A program made the translations under genes and the position numbers. Positions 40,894 to 56,235 of a DNA stretch of 64,000 nt are shown here, piece after piece. The stretch is from Arcuatula senhousia. Lineage: Eukaryota; Mollusca; Bivalvia; Mytilida; Mytilidae. A model generated the notes under the pieces. The model did not search any database. It saw only the letters and a program-made list of their open reading frames with translations, and was not told the DNA's origin. Location of the stretch: positions 12,041,501 through 12,105,500 of the forward strand of contig OZ020307.1 of assembly GCA_963971305.1 (NCBI GenBank). Direction: 5' to 3'. Positions within the stretch are counted from its first letter, which is position 1, and each line of letters begins with the position of its first letter.

Positions 40894-43800
40894 GGACCCG
40901 TTATATAAAAATTATGATCCACGGTTATTGTTTTAAAGAATAATTTCGAAAAAATCAATACCAATGATCATAAAGCGTCGCTTCCGGCTGTGCATGGTGA
41001 CCAGCGGATGGGCTTAAATTTAAATGTGCTATTTTTAAATTTTTAAGTTTGAACAATTTTAGCGGAAAAAAGAGCCGAAGTTGGATAGGTTTATTTGGTC
41101 TTAAAAGAAAGGACTGTTTTCAGGCTTTCATTTCATACATGTTACGTTTCACCTGAACCGAAAGCTCGACTACTGGCAACGTTCAAAAAAAGGACAAAAC
41201 CTCGATTTTTGCGTATTTCTGTCCCCAAATTTTTGACAAATGTTAAGAGTTGCTAGGGGCAACGAGTACAACAAAGAAACCAAATACGGCACTAAACACG
41301 ACCAAACATGCCCGGAGTTTGGAACACCACCTAGTTTAAAGTGCAAATAGCAGTTTAAGCGATTACAAGAACCCGGGACAAAATAGTCAACGTCGAGCAC
41401 ATGCAAAAATGAGCTAAATAAATTAATTGTGGAGTACTACCATATGGCATTATTCTCATTAAAATTTTAAGAGTATATTTTGATTTTAGTCCTTGGTTTA
41501 ATTGTTGAAAATAAAGCTAATATATTTGAGAATTACTTGTTTCAAAATTTTTGGGAAAAATATCAGTTATTAAGCATAAATGCCCATAGCAACCAAACAT
41601 GGTTATTTTTGAAAATATCGTCAATAACGTTATATTCCGTACAGCTGGTTATGCTGTGTGTAACGCTAACAACGTTAATAATTTCCCCGGAAGAAATAAA
41701 AATTACACAATATAGTATATTTCCCCGTATGTAAATCATAAAATTGTAATTTTTATTCGGCTTGAATAGAAACGCGAGGCATTATAGCTTGCTATGCAAA
41801 TGTTAAGCAAATTTTGATGATGTGTTTCCATGGACGCCATTATTATAGATTTTTTCACGGAAATCTTCCAAATTTTCACAAATATGTTTGAAATAGGCTA
41901 GAAAATGACTTAAGCACAACAGAATACCAATTTTGTTACGAAAATACAAAATTTGATTCAAAACAAACTAGGAAAGAATCTAACGTTATTGCAGGAAAAT
42001 GTCCAAAAAAGAGCTTGATCAGAAAAGGGCTTCCGTCTTTGAGCGTGCGTTACTATGGTAAAACATAAAAAAAAATCATAATATCCGGTATTCCTCAAGT
42101 GGTTACATACTCAAGAAGAGAAAAATGCAACTCATGTTAAATTTTCAAAAAATGCAAAAGCATTATGGTAGTACTCCACAATTAGGATTTTTTCACAGTA
42201 TTGTTTTCGTATGTGGCCCCTGTGAACTTTTTTGTTAAATGAAAATATTGATTCGTTTTGGTCTTAAAACAAGACAAATAAAAAATCTGGACCCGTTATA
42301 TAAAAATTATGATCCACGGTTATTGTTTTAAAGAATAATTTCGAAAAAATCAATACCAATGATCATAAAGCGTCGCTTCCGGCTGTGCATGGTGACCAGC
42401 GGATGGGCTTAAATTTAAATGTGCTATTTTTAAATTTTTAAGTTTGAACAATTTTAGCGGAAAAAAGAGCCGAAGTTGGATAGGTTTATTTGGTCTTAAA
42501 AGAAAGGACTGTTTTCAGGCTTTCATTTCATACATGTTACGTTTCACCTGAACCGAAAGCTCGACTACTGGCAACGTTCAAAAAAAGGACAAAACCTCGA
42601 TTTTTGCGTATTTCTGTCCCCAAATTTTTGACAAATGTTAAGAGTTGCTAGGGGCAACGAGTACAACAAAGAAACCAAATACGGCACTAAACACGACCAA
42701 ACATGCCCGGAGTTTGGAACACCACCTAGTTTAAAGTGCAAATAGCAGTTTAAGCGATTACAAGAACCCGGGACAAAATAGTCAACGTCGAGCACATGCA
42801 AAAATGAGCTAAATAAATTAATTGTGGAGTACTACCATATGGCATTATTCTCATTAAAATTTTAAGAGTATATTTTGATTTTAGTCCTTGGTTTAATTGT
42901 TGAAAATAAAGCTAATATATTTGAGAATTACTTGTTTCAAAATTTTTGGGAAAAATATCAGTTATTAAGCATAAATGCCCATAGCAACCAAACATGGTTA
43001 TTTTTGAAAATATCGTCAATAACGTTATATTCCGTACAGCTGGTTATGCTGTGTGTAACGCTAACAACGTTAATAATTTCCCCGGAAGAAATAAAAATTA
43101 CACAATATAGTATATTTCCCCGTATGTAAATCATAAAATTGTAATTTTTATTCGGCTTGAATAGAAACGCGAGGCATTATAGCTTGCTATGCAAATGTTA
43201 AGCAAATTTTGATGATGTGTTTCCATGGACGCCATTATTATAGATTTTTTCACGGAAATCTTCCAAATTTTCACAAATATGTTTGAAATAGGCTAGAAAA
43301 TGACTTAAGCACAACAGAATACCAATTTTGTTACGAAAATACAAAATTTGATTCAAAACAAACTAGGAAAGAATCTAACGTTATTGCAGGAAAATGTCCA
43401 AAAAAGAGCTTGATCAGAAAAGGGCTTCCGTCTTTGAGCGTGCGTTACTATGGTAAAACATAAAAAAATCATAATATCCGGTATTCCTCAAGTGGTTACA
43501 TACTCAAGAAGAGAAAAATGCAACTCATGTTAAATTTTCAAAAAATGCAAAAGCATTATGGTAGTACTCCACAATTAGGATTTTTTCACAGTATTGTTTT
43601 CGTATGTGGCCCCTGTGAACTGTTTTGTTAAATGAAAATATTGATTCGTTTTGGTCTTAAAACAAGACAAATAAAAAATCTGGACCCGTTATATAAAAAT
43701 TATGATCCACGGTTATTGTTTTAAAGAATAATTTCGAAAAAATCAATACCAATGATCATAAAGCGTCGCTTCCGGCTGTGCATGGTGACCAGCGGATGGG

Positions 43801-46800
43801 CTTAAATTTAAATGTGCTATTTTTAAATTTTTAAGTTTGAACAATTTTAGCGGAAAAAAGAGCCGAAGTTGGATAGGTTTATTTGGTCTTAAAAGAAAGG
43901 ACTGTTTTCAGGCTTTCATTTCATACATGTTACGTTTCACCTGAACCGAAAGCTCGACTACTGGCAACGTTCAAAAAAAGGACAAAACCTCGATTTTTGC
44001 GTATTTCTGTCCCCAAATTTTTGACAAATGTTAAGAGTTGCTAGGGGCAACGAGTACAACAAAGAAACCAAATACGGCACTAAACACGACCAAACATGCC
44101 CGGAGTTTGGAACACCACCTAGTTTAAAGTGCAAATAGCAGTTTAAGCGATTACAAGAACCCGGGACAAAATAGTCAACGTCGAGCACATGCAAAAATGA
44201 GCTAAATAAATTAATTGTGGAGTACTACCATATGGCATTATTCTCATTAAAATTTTAAGAGTATATTTTGATTTTAGTCCTTGGTTTAATTGTTGAAAAT
44301 AAAGCTAATATATTTGAGAATTACTTGTTTCAAAATTTTTGGGAAAAATATCAGTTATTAAGCATAAATGCCCATAGCAACCAAACATGGTTATTTTTGA
44401 AAATATCGTCAATAACGTTATATTCCGTACAGCTGGTTATGCTGTGTGTAACGCTAACAACGTTAATAATTTCCCCGGAAGAAATAAAAATTACACAATA
44501 TAGTATATTTCCCCGTATGTAAATCATAAAATTGTAATTTTTATTCGGCTTGAATAGAAACGCGAGGCATTATAGCTTGCTATGCAAATGTTAAGCAAAT
44601 TTTGATGATGTGTTTCCATGGACGCCATTATTATAGATTTTTTCACGGAAATCTTCCAAATTTTCACAAATATGTTTGAAATAGGCTAGAAAATGACTTA
44701 AGCACAACAGAATACCAATTTTGTTACGAAAATACAAAATTTGATTCAAAACAAACTAGGAAAGAATCTAACGTTATTGCAGGAAAATGTCCAAAAAAGA
44801 GCTTGATCAGAAAAGGGCTTCCGTCTTTGAGCGTGCGTTACTATGGTAAAACATAAAAAAAAATCATAATATCCGGTATTCCTCAAGTGGTTACATACTC
44901 AAGAAGAGAAAAATGCAACTCATGTTAAATTTTCAAAAAATGCAAAAGCATTATGGTAGTACTCCACAATTAGGATTTTTTCACAGTATTGTTTTCGTAT
45001 GTGGCCCCTGTGAACTTTTTTGTTAAATGAAAATATTGATTCGTTTTGGTCTTAAAACAAGACAAATAAAAAATCTGGACCCGTTATATAAAAATTATGA
45101 TCCACGGTTATTGTTTTAAAGAATAATTTCGAAAAAATCAATACCAATGATCATAAAGCGTCGCTTCCGGCTGTGCATGGTGACCAGCGGATGGGCTTAA
45201 ATTTAAATGTGCTATTTTTAAATTTTTAAGTTTGAACAATTTTAGCGGAAAAAAGAGCCGAAGTTGGATAGGTTTATTTGGTCTTAAAAGAAAGGACTGT
45301 TTTCAGGCTTTCATTTCATACATGTTACGTTTCACCTGAACCGAAAGCTCGACTACTGGCAACGTTCAAAAAAAGGACAAAACCTCGATTTTTGCGTATT
45401 TCTGTCCCCAAATTTTTGACAAATGTTAAGAGTTGCTAGGGGCAACGAGTACAACAAAGAAACCAAATACGGCACTAAACACGACCAAACATGCCCGGAG
45501 TTTGGAACACCACCTAGTTTAAAGTGCAAATAGCAGTTTAAGCGATTACAAGAACCCGGGACAAAATAGTCAACGTCGAGCACATGCAAAAATGAGCTAA
45601 ATAAATTAATTGTGGAGTACTACCATATGGCATTATTCTCATTAAAATTTTAAGAGTATATTTTGATTTTAGTCCTTGGTTTAATTGTTGAAAATAAAGC
45701 TAATATATTTGAGAATTACTTGTTTCAAAATTTTTGGGAAAAATATCAGTTATTAAGCATAAATGCCCATAGCAACCAAACATGGTTATTTTTGAAAATA
45801 TCGTCAATAACGTTATATTCCGTACAGCTGGTTATGCTGTGTGTAACGCTAACAACGTTAATAATTTCCCCGGAAGAAATAAAAATTACACAATATAGTA
45901 TATTTCCCCGTATGTAAATCATAAAATTGTAATTTTTATTCGGCTTGAATAGAAACGCGAGGCATTATAGCTTGCTATGCAAATGTTAAGCAAATTTTGA
46001 TGATGTGTTTCCATGGACGCCATTATTATAGATTTTTTCACGGAAATCTTCCAAATTTTCACAAATATGTTTGAAATAGGCTAGAAAATGACTTAAGCAC
46101 AACAGAATACCAATTTTGTTACGAAAATACAAAATTTGATTCAAAACAAACTAGGAAAGAATCTAACGTTATTGCAGGAAAATGTCCAAAAAAGAGCTTG
46201 ATCAGAAAAGGGCTTCCGTCTTTGAGCGTGCGTTACTATGGTAAAACATAAAAAAAAATCATAATATCCGGTATTCCTCAAGTGGTTACATACTCAAGAA
46301 GAGAAAAATGCAACTCATGTTAAATTTTCAAAAAATGCAAAAGCATTATGGTAGTACTCCACAATTAGGATTTTTTCACAGTATTGTTTTCGTATGTGGC
46401 CCCTGTGAACTTTTTTGTTAAATGAAAATATTGATTCGTTTTGGTCTTAAAACAAGACAAATAAAAAATCTGGACCCGTTATATAAAAATTATGATCCAC
46501 GGTTATTGTTTTAAAGAATAATTTCGAAAAAATCAATACCAATGATCATAAAGCGTCGCTTCCGGCTGTGCATGGTGACCAGCGGATGGGCTTAAATTTA
46601 AATGTGCTATTTTTAAATTTTTAAGTTTGAACAATTTTAGCGGAAAAAAGAGCCGAAGTTGGATAGGTTTATTTGGTCTTAAAAGAAAGGACTGTTTTCA
46701 GGCTTTCATTTCATACATGTTACGTTTCACCTGAACCGAAAGCTCGACTACTGGCAACGTTCAAAAAAAGGACAAAACCTCGATTTTTGCGTATTTCTGT

Positions 46801-49800
46801 CCCCAAATTTTTGACAAATGTTAAGAGTTGCTAGGGGCAACGAGTACAACAAAGAAACCAAATACGGCACTAAACACGACCAAACATGCCCGGAGTTTGG
46901 AACACCACCTAGTTTAAAGTGCAAATAGCAGTTTAAGCGATTACAAGAACCCGGGACAAAATAGTCAACGTCGAGCACATGCAAAAATGAGCTAAATAAA
47001 TTAATTGTGGAGTACTACCATATGGCATTATTCTCATTAAAATTTTAAGAGTATATTTTGATTTTAGTCCTTGGTTTAATTGTTGAAAATAAAGCTAATA
47101 TATTTGAGAATTACTTGTTTCAAAATTTTTGGGAAAAATATCAGTTATTAAGCATAAATGCCCATAGCAACCAAACATGGTTATTTTTGAAAATATCGTC
47201 AATAACGTTATATTCCGTACAGCTGGTTATGCTGTGTGTAACGCTAACAACGTTAATAATTTCCCCGGAAGAAATAAAAATTACACAATATAGTATATTT
47301 CCCCGTATGTAAATCATAAAATTGTAATTTTTATTCGGCTTGAATAGAAACGCGAGGCATTATAGCTTGCTATGCAAATGTTAAGCAAATTTTGATGATG
47401 TGTTTCCATGGACGCCATTATTATAGATTTTTTCACGGAAATCTTCCAAATTTTCACAAATATGTTTGAAATAGGCTAGAAAATGACTTAAGCACAACAG
47501 AATACCAATTTTGTTACGAAAATACAAAATTTGATTCAAAACAAACTAGGAAAGAATCTAACGTTATTGCAGGAAAATGTCCAAAAAAGAGCTTGATCAG
47601 AAAAGGGCTTCCGTCTTTGAGCGTGCGTTACTATGGTAAAACATAAAAAAAAATCATAATATCCGGTATTCCTCAAGTGGTTACATACTCAAGAAGAGAA
47701 AAATGCAACTCATGTTAAATTTTCAAAAAATGCAAAAGCATTATGGTAGTACTCCACAATTAGGATTTTTTCACAGTATTGTTTTCGTATGTGGCCCCTG
47801 TGAACTTTTTTGTTAAATGAAAATATTGATTCGTTTTGGTCTTAAAACAAGACAAATAAAAAATCTGGACCCGTTATATAAAAATTATGATCCACGGTTA
47901 TTGTTTTAAAGAATAATTTCGAAAAAATCAATACCAATGATCATAAAGCGTCGCTTCCGGCTGTGCATGGTGACCAGCGGATGGGCTTAAATTTAAATGT
48001 GCTATTTTTAAATTTTTAAGTTTGAACAATTTTAGCGGAAAAAAGAGCCGAAGTTGGATAGGTTTATTTGGTCTTAAAAGAAAGGACTGTTTTCAGGCTT
48101 TCATTTCATACATGTTACGTTTCACCTGAACCGAAAGCTCGACTACTGGCAACGTTCAAAAAAAGGACAAAACCTCGATTTTTGCGTATTTCTGTCCCCA
48201 AATTTTTGACAAATGTTAAGAGTTGCTAGGGGCAACGAGTACAACAAAGAAACCAAATACGGCACTAAACACGACCAAACATGCCCGGAGTTTGGAACAC
48301 CACCTAGTTTAAAGTGCAAATAGCAGTTTAAGCGATTACAAGAACCCGGGACAAAATAGTCAACGTCGAGCACATGCAAAAATGAGCTAAATAAATTAAT
48401 TGTGGAGTACTACCATATGGCATTATTCTCATTAAAATTTTAAGAGTATATTTTGATTTTAGTCCTTGGTTTAATTGTTGAAAATAAAGCTAATATATTT
48501 GAGAATTACTTGTTTCAAAATTTTTGGGAAAAATATCAGTTATTAAGCATAAATGCCCATAGCAACCAAACATGGTTATTTTTGAAAATATCGTCAATAA
48601 CGTTATATTCCGTACAGCTGGTTATGCTGTGTGTAACGCTAACAACGTTAATAATTTCCCCGGAAGAAATAAAAATTACACAATATAGTATATTTCCCCG
48701 TATGTAAATCATAAAATTGTAATTTTTATTCGGCTTGAATAGAAACGCGAGGCATTATAGCTTGCTATGCAAATGTTAAGCAAATTTTGATGATGTGTTT
48801 CCATGGACGCCATTATTATAGATTTTTTCACGGAAATCTTCCAAATTTTCACAAATATGTTTGAAATAGGCTAGAAAATGACTTAAGCACAACAGAATAC
48901 CAATTTTGTTACGAAAATACAAAATTTGATTCAAAACAAACTAGGAAAGAATCTAACGTTATTGCAGGAAAATGTCCAAAAAAGAGCTTGATCAGAAAAG
49001 GGCTTCCGTCTTTGAGCGTGCGTTACTATGGTAAAACATAAAAAAAAATCATAATATCCGGTATTCCTCAAGTGGTTACATACTCAAGAAGAGAAAAATG
49101 CAACTCATGTTAAATTTTCAAAAAATGCAAAAGCATTATGGTAGTACTCCACAATTAGGATTTTTTCACAGTATTGTTTTCGTATGTGGCCCCTGTGAAC
49201 TTTTTTGTTAAATGAAAATATTGATTCGTTTTGGTCTTAAAACAAGACAAATAAAAAATCTGGACCCGTTATATAAAAATTATGATCCACGGTTATTGTT
49301 TTAAAGAATAATTTCGAAAAAATCAATACCAATGATCATAAAGCGTCGCTTCCGGCTGTGCATGGTGACCAGCGGATGGGCTTAAATTTAAATGTGCTAT
49401 TTTTAAATTTTTAAGTTTGAACAATTTTAGCGGAAAAAAGAGCCGAAGTTGGATAGGTTTATTTGGTCTTAAAAGAAAGGACTGTTTTCAGGCTTTCATT
49501 TCATACATGTTACGTTTCACCTGAACCGAAAGCTCGACTACTGGCAACGTTCAAAAAAAGGACAAAACCTCGATTTTTGCGTATTTCTGTCCCCAAATTT
49601 TTGACAAATGTTAAGAGTTGCTAGGGGCAACGAGTACAACAAAGAAACCAAATACGGCACTAAACACGACCAAACATGCCCGGAGTTTGGAACACCACCT
49701 AGTTTAAAGTGCAAATAGCAGTTTAAGCGATTACAAGAACCCGGGACAAAATAGTCAACGTCGAGCACATGCAAAAATGAGCTAAATAAATTAATTGTGG

Positions 49801-52800
49801 AGTACTACCATATGGCATTATTCTCATTAAAATTTTAAGAGTATATTTTGATTTTAGTCCTTGGTTTAATTGTTGAAAATAAAGCTAATATATTTGAGAA
49901 TTACTTGTTTCAAAATTTTTGGGAAAAATATCAGTTATTAAGCATAAATGCCCATAGCAACCAAACATGGTTATTTTTGAAAATATCGTCAATAACGTTA
50001 TATTCCGTACAGCTGGTTATGCTGTGTGTAACGCTAACAACGTTAATAATTTCCCCGGAAGAAATAAAAATTACACAATATAGTATATTTCCCCGTATGT
50101 AAATCATAAAATTGTAATTTTTATTCGGCTTGAATAGAAACGCGAGGCATTATAGCTTGCTATGCAAATGTTAAGCAAATTTTGATGATGTGTTTCCATG
50201 GACGCCATTATTATAGATTTTTTCACGGAAATCTTCCAAATTTTCACAAATATGTTTGAAATAGGCTAGAAAATGACTTAAGCACAACAGAATACCAATT
50301 TTGTTACGAAAATACAAAATTTGATTCAAAACAAACTAGGAAAGAATCTAACGTTATTGCAGGAAAATGTCCAAAAAAGAGCTTGATCAGAAAAGGGCTT
50401 CCGTCTTTGAGCGTGCGTTACTATGGTAAAACATAAAAAAAAATCATAATATCCGGTATTCCTCAAGTGGTTACATACTCAAGAAGAGAAAAATGCAACT
50501 CATGTTAAATTTTCAAAAAATACAAAAGCATTATGGTAGTACTCCACAATTAGGATTTTTTCACAGTATTGTTTTCGTATGTGGCCCCTGTGAACTTTTT
50601 TGTTAAATGAAAATATTGATTCGTTTTGGTCTTAAAACAAGACAAATAAAAAATCTGGACCCGTTATATAAAAATTATGATCCACGGTTATTGTTTTAAA
50701 GAATAATTTCGAAAAAATCAATACCAATGATCATAAAGCGTCGCTTCCGGCTGTGCATGGTGACCAGCGGATGGGCTTAAATTTAAATGTGCTATTTTTA
50801 AATTTTTAAGTTTGAACAATTTTAGCGGAAAAAAGAGCCGAAGTTGGATAGGTTTATTTGGTCTTAAAAGAAAGGACTGTTTTCAGGCTTTCATTTCATA
50901 CATGTTACGTTTCACCTGAACCGAAAGCTCGACTACTGGCAACGTTCAAAAAAAGGACAAAACCTCGATTTTTGCGTATTTCTGTCCCCAAATTTTTGAC
51001 AAATGTTAAGAGTTGCTAGGGGCAACGAGTACAACAAAGAAACCAAATACGGCACTAAACACGACCAAACATGCCCGGAGTTTGGAACACCACCTAGTTT
51101 AAAGTGCAAATAGCAGTTTAAGCGATTACAAGAACCCGGGACAAAATAGTCAACGTCGAGCACATGCAAAAATGAGCTAAATAAATTAATTGTGGAGTAC
51201 TACCATATGGCATTATTCTCATTAAAATTTTAAGAGTATATTTTGATTTTAGTCCTTGGTTTAATTGTTGAAAATAAAGCTAATATATTTGAGAATTACT
51301 TGTTTCAAAATTTTTGGGAAAAATATCAGTTATTAAGCATAAATGCCCATAGCAACCAAACATGGTTATTTTTGAAAATATCGTCAATAACGTTATATTC
51401 CGTACAGCTGGTTATGCTGTGTGTAACGCTAACAACGTTAATAATTTCCCCGGAAGAAATAAAAATTACACAATACAGTATATTTCCCCGTATGTAAATC
51501 ATAAAATTGTAATTTTTATTCGGCTTGAATAGAAACGCGAGGCATTATAGCTTGCTATGCAAATGTTAAGCAAATTTTGATGATGTGTTTCCATGGACGC
51601 CATTATTATAGATTTTTTCACGGAAATCTTCCAAATTTTCACAAATATGTTTGAAATAGGCTAGAAAATGACTTAAGCACAACAGAATACCAATTTTGTT
51701 ACGAAAATACAAAATTTGATTCAAAACAAACTAGGAAAGAATCTAACGTTATTGCAGGAAAATGTCCAAAAAAGAGCTTGATCAGAAAAGGGCTTCCGTC
51801 TTTGAGCGTGCGTTACTATGGTAAAACATAAAAAAAAATCATAATATCCGGTATTCCTCAAGTGGTTACATACTCAAGAAGAGAAAAATGCAACTCATGT
51901 TAAATTTTCAAAAAATGCAAAAGCATTATGGTAGTACTCCACAATTAGGATTTTTTCACAGTATTGTTTTCGTATGTGGCCCCTGTGAACTTTTTTGTTA
52001 AATGAAAATATTGATTCGTTTTGGTCTTAAAACAAGACAAATAAAAAATCTGGACCCGTTATATAAAAATTATGATCCACGGTTATTGTTTTAAAGAATA
52101 ATTTCGAAAAAATCAATACCAATGATCATAAAGCGTCGCTTCCGGCTGTGCATGGTGACCAGCGGATGGGCTTAAATTTAAATGTGCTATTTTTAAATTT
52201 TTAAGTTTGAACAATTTTAGCGGAAAAAAGAGCCGAAGTTGGATAGGTTTATTTGGTCTTAAAAGAAAGGACTGTTTTCAGGCTTTCATTTCATACATGT
52301 TACGTTTCACCTGAACCGAAAGCTCGACTACTGGCAACGTTCAAAAAAAGGACAAAACCTCGATTTTTGCGTATTTCTGTCCCCAAATTTTTGACAAATG
52401 TTAAGAGTTGCTAGGGGCAACGAGTACAACAAAGAAACCAAATACGGCACTAAACACGACCAAACATGCCCGGAGTTTGGAACACCACCTAGTTTAAAGT
52501 GCAAATAGCAGTTTAAGCGATTACAAGAACCCGGGACAAAATAGTCAACGTCGAGCACATGCAAAAATGAGCTAAATAAATTAATTGTGGAGTACTACCA
52601 TATGGCATTATTCTCATTAAAATTTTAAGAGTATATTTTGATTTTAGTCCTTGGTTTAATTGTTGAAAATAAAGCTAATATATTTGAGAATTACTTGTTT
52701 CAAAATTTTTGGGAAAAATATCAGTTATTAAGCATAAATGCCCATAGCAACCAAACATGGTTATTTTTGAAAATATCGTCAATAACGTTATATTCCGTAC

Positions 52801-54841
52801 AGCTGGTTATGCTGTGTGTAACGCTAACAACGTTAATAATTTCCCCGGAAGAAATAAAAATTACACAATATAGTATATTTCCCCGTATGTAAATCATAAA
52901 ATTGTAATTTTTATTCGGCTTGAATAGAAACGCGAGGCATTATAGCTTGCTATGCAAATGTTAAGCAAATTTTGATGATGTGTTTCCATGGACGCCATTA
53001 TTATAGATTTTTTCACGGAAATCTTCCAAATTTTCACAAATATGTTTGAAATAGGCTAGAAAATGACTTAAGCACAACAGAATACCAATTTTGTTACGAA
53101 AATACAAAATTTGATTCAAAACAAACTAGGAAAGAATCTAACGTTATTGCAGGAAAATGTCCAAAAAAGAGCTTGATCAGAAAAGGGCTTCCGTCTTTGA
53201 GCGTGCGTTACTATGGTAAAACATAAAAAAAAATCATAATATCCGGTATTCCTCAAGTGGTTACATACTCAAGAAGAGAAAAATGCAACTCATGTTAAAT
53301 TTTCAAAAAATGCAAAAGCATTATGGTAGTACTCCACAATTAGGATTTTTTCACAGTATTGTTTTCGTATGTGGCCCCTGTGAACTTTTTTGTTAAATGA
53401 AAATATTGATTCGTTTTGGTCTTAAAACAAGACAAATAAAAAATCTGGACCCGTTATATAAAAATTATGATCCACGGTTATTGTTTTAAAGAATAATTTC
53501 GAAAAAATCAATACCAATGATCATAAAGCGTCGCTTCCGGCTGTGCATGGTGACCAGCGGATGGGCTTAAATTTAAATGTGCTATTTTTAAATTTTTAAG
53601 TTTGAACAATTTTAGCGGAAAAAAGAGCCGAAGTTGGATAGGTTTATTTGGTCTTAAAAGAAAGGACTGTTTTCAGGCTTTCATTTCATACATGTTACGT
53701 TTCACCTGAACCGAAAGCTCGACTACTGGCAACGTTCAAAAAAAGGACAAAACCTCGATTTTTGCGTATTTCTGTCCCCAAATTTTTGACAAATGTTAAG
53801 AGTTGCTAGGGGCAACGAGTACAACAAAGAAACCAAATACGGCACTAAACACGACCAAACATGCCCGGAGTTTGGAACACCACCTAGTTTAAAGTGCAAA
53901 TAGCAGTTTAAGCGATTACAAGAACCCGGGACAAAATAGTCAACGTCGAGCACATGCAAAAATGAGCTAAATAAATTAATTGTGGAGTACTACCATATGG
54001 CATTATTCTCATTAAAATTTTAAGAGTATATTTTGATTTTAGTCCTTGGTTTAATTGTTGAAAATAAAGCTAATATATTTGAGAATTACTTGTTTCAAAA
54101 TTTTTGGGAAAAATATCAGTTATTAAGCATAAATGCCCATAGCAACCAAACATGGTTATTTTTGAAAATATCGTCAATAACGTTATATTCCGTACAGCTG
54201 GTTATGCTGTGTGTAACGCTAACAACGTTAATAATTTCCCCGGAAGAAATAAAAATTACACAATATAGTATATTTCCCCGTATGTAAATCATAAAATTGT
54301 AATTTTTATTCGGCTTGAATAGAAACGCGAGGCATTATAGCTTGCTATGCAAATGTTAAGCAAATTTTGATGATGTGTTTCCATGGACGCCATTATTATA
54401 GATTTTTTCACGGAAATCTTCCAAATTTTCACAAATATGTTTGAAATAGGCTAGAAAATGACTTAAGCACAACAGAATACCAATTTTGTTACGAAAATAC
54501 AAAATTTGATTCAAAACAAACTAGGAAAGAATCTAACGTTATTGCAGGAAAATGTCCAAAAAAGAGCTTGATCAGAAAAGGGCTTCCGTCTTTGAGCGTG
54601 CGTTACTATGGTAAAACATAAAAAAAAATCATAATATCCGGTATTCCTCAAGTGGTTACATACTCAAGAAGAGAAAAATGCAACTCATGTTAAATTTTCA
54701 AAAAATGCAAAAGCATTATGGTAGTACTCCACAATTAGGATTTTTTCACAGTATTGTTTTCGTATGTGGCCCCTGTGAACTTTTTTGTTAAATGAAAATA
54801 TTGATTCGTTTTGGTCTTAAAACAAGACAAATAAAAAATCT
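40894..54841. repeat. Array block D: units 31-40 (C291, ATAA deleted, A9)
   Basis: Units are 1395 bp because the A-tract after GGTAAAACAT has grown from seven to nine. Unit 32 (42289-43681) is an exception with seven A's and a private T to G at 43622. Other private changes noticed are G to A at 50522 (unit 37) and T to C at 51476 (unit 38). Confidence 0.9.
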
Positions 54842-56235
54842 GGACCCGTTATATAAAAATTATGATCCACGGTTATTGTTTTAAAGAATAATTTCGAAAA
54901 AATCAATACCAATGATCATAAAGCGTCGCTTCCGGCTGTGCATGGTGACCAGCGGATGGGCTTAAATTTAAATGTGCTATTTTTAAATTTTTAAGTTTGA
55001 ACAATTTTAGCGGAAAAAAGAGCCGAAGTTGGATAGGTTTATTTGGTCTTAAAAGAAAGGACTGTTTTCAGGCTTTCATTTCATACATGTTACGTTTCAC
55101 CTGAACCGAAAGCTCGACTACTGGCAACGTTCAAAAAAAGGACAAAACCTCGATTTTTGCGTATTTCTGTCCCCAAATTTTTGACAAATGTTAAGAGTTG
55201 CTAGGGGCAACGAGTACAACAAAGAAACCAAATACGGCACTAAACACGACCAAACATGCCCGGAGTTTGGAACACCACCTAGTTTAAAGTGCAAATAGCA
55301 GTTTAAGCGATTACAAGAACCCGGGACAAAATAGTCAACGTCGAGCACATGCAAAAATGAGCTAAATAAATTAATTGTGGAGTACTACCATATGGCATTA
55401 TTCTCATTAAAATTTTAAGAGTATATTTTGATTTTAGTCCTTGGTTTAATTGTTGAAAATAAAGCTAATATATTTGAGAATTACTTGTTTCAAAATTTTT
55501 GGGAAAAATATCAGTTATTAAGCATAAATGCCCATAGCAACCAAACATGGTTATTTTTGAAAATATCGTCAATAACGTTATATTCCGTACAGCTGGTTAT
55601 GCTGTGTGTAACGCTAACAACGTTAATAATTTCCCCGGAAGAAATAAAAATTACACAATATAGTATATTTCCCCGTATGTAAATCATAAAATTGTAATTT
55701 TTATTCGGCTTGAATAGAAACGCGAGGCATTATAGCTTGCTATGCAAATGTTAAGCAAATTTTGATGATGTGTTTCCATGGACGCCATTATTATAGATTT
55801 TTTCACGGAAATCTTCCAAATTTTCACAAATATGTTTGAAATAGGCTAGAAAATGACTTAAGCACAACAGAATACCAATTTTGTTACGAAAATACAAAAT
55901 TTGATTCAAAACAAACTAGGAAAGAATCTAACGTTATTGCAGGAAAATGTCCAAAAAAGAGCTTGATCAGAAAAGGGCTTCCGTCTTTGAGCGTGCGTTA
56001 CTATGGTAAAACATAAAAAAAATCATAATATCCGGTATTCCTCAAGTGGTTACATACTCAAGAAGAGAAAAATGCAACTCATGTTAAATTTTCAAAAAAT
56101 GCAAAAGCATTATGGTAGTACTCCACAATTAGGATTTTTTCACAGTATTGTTTTCGTATGTGGCCCCTGTGAACTTTTTTGTTAAATGAAAATATTGATT
56201 CGTTTTGGTCTTAAAACAAGACAAATAAAAAATCT
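54842..56235. repeat. Unit 41, A8 variant (1394 bp)
   Basis: This is the last full unit. Its A-tract has eight A's (near 56012-56019), a length seen nowhere else in the array. The frame change opens a chance 60-codon ORF at 56003-56185, which is not evidence of coding. Confidence 0.9.

Noticed and set aside
56003..56185. 60-codon ORF in unit 41
   Set aside because: It exists only because this unit has eight A's in its A-tract; other units close the frame. It is chance.
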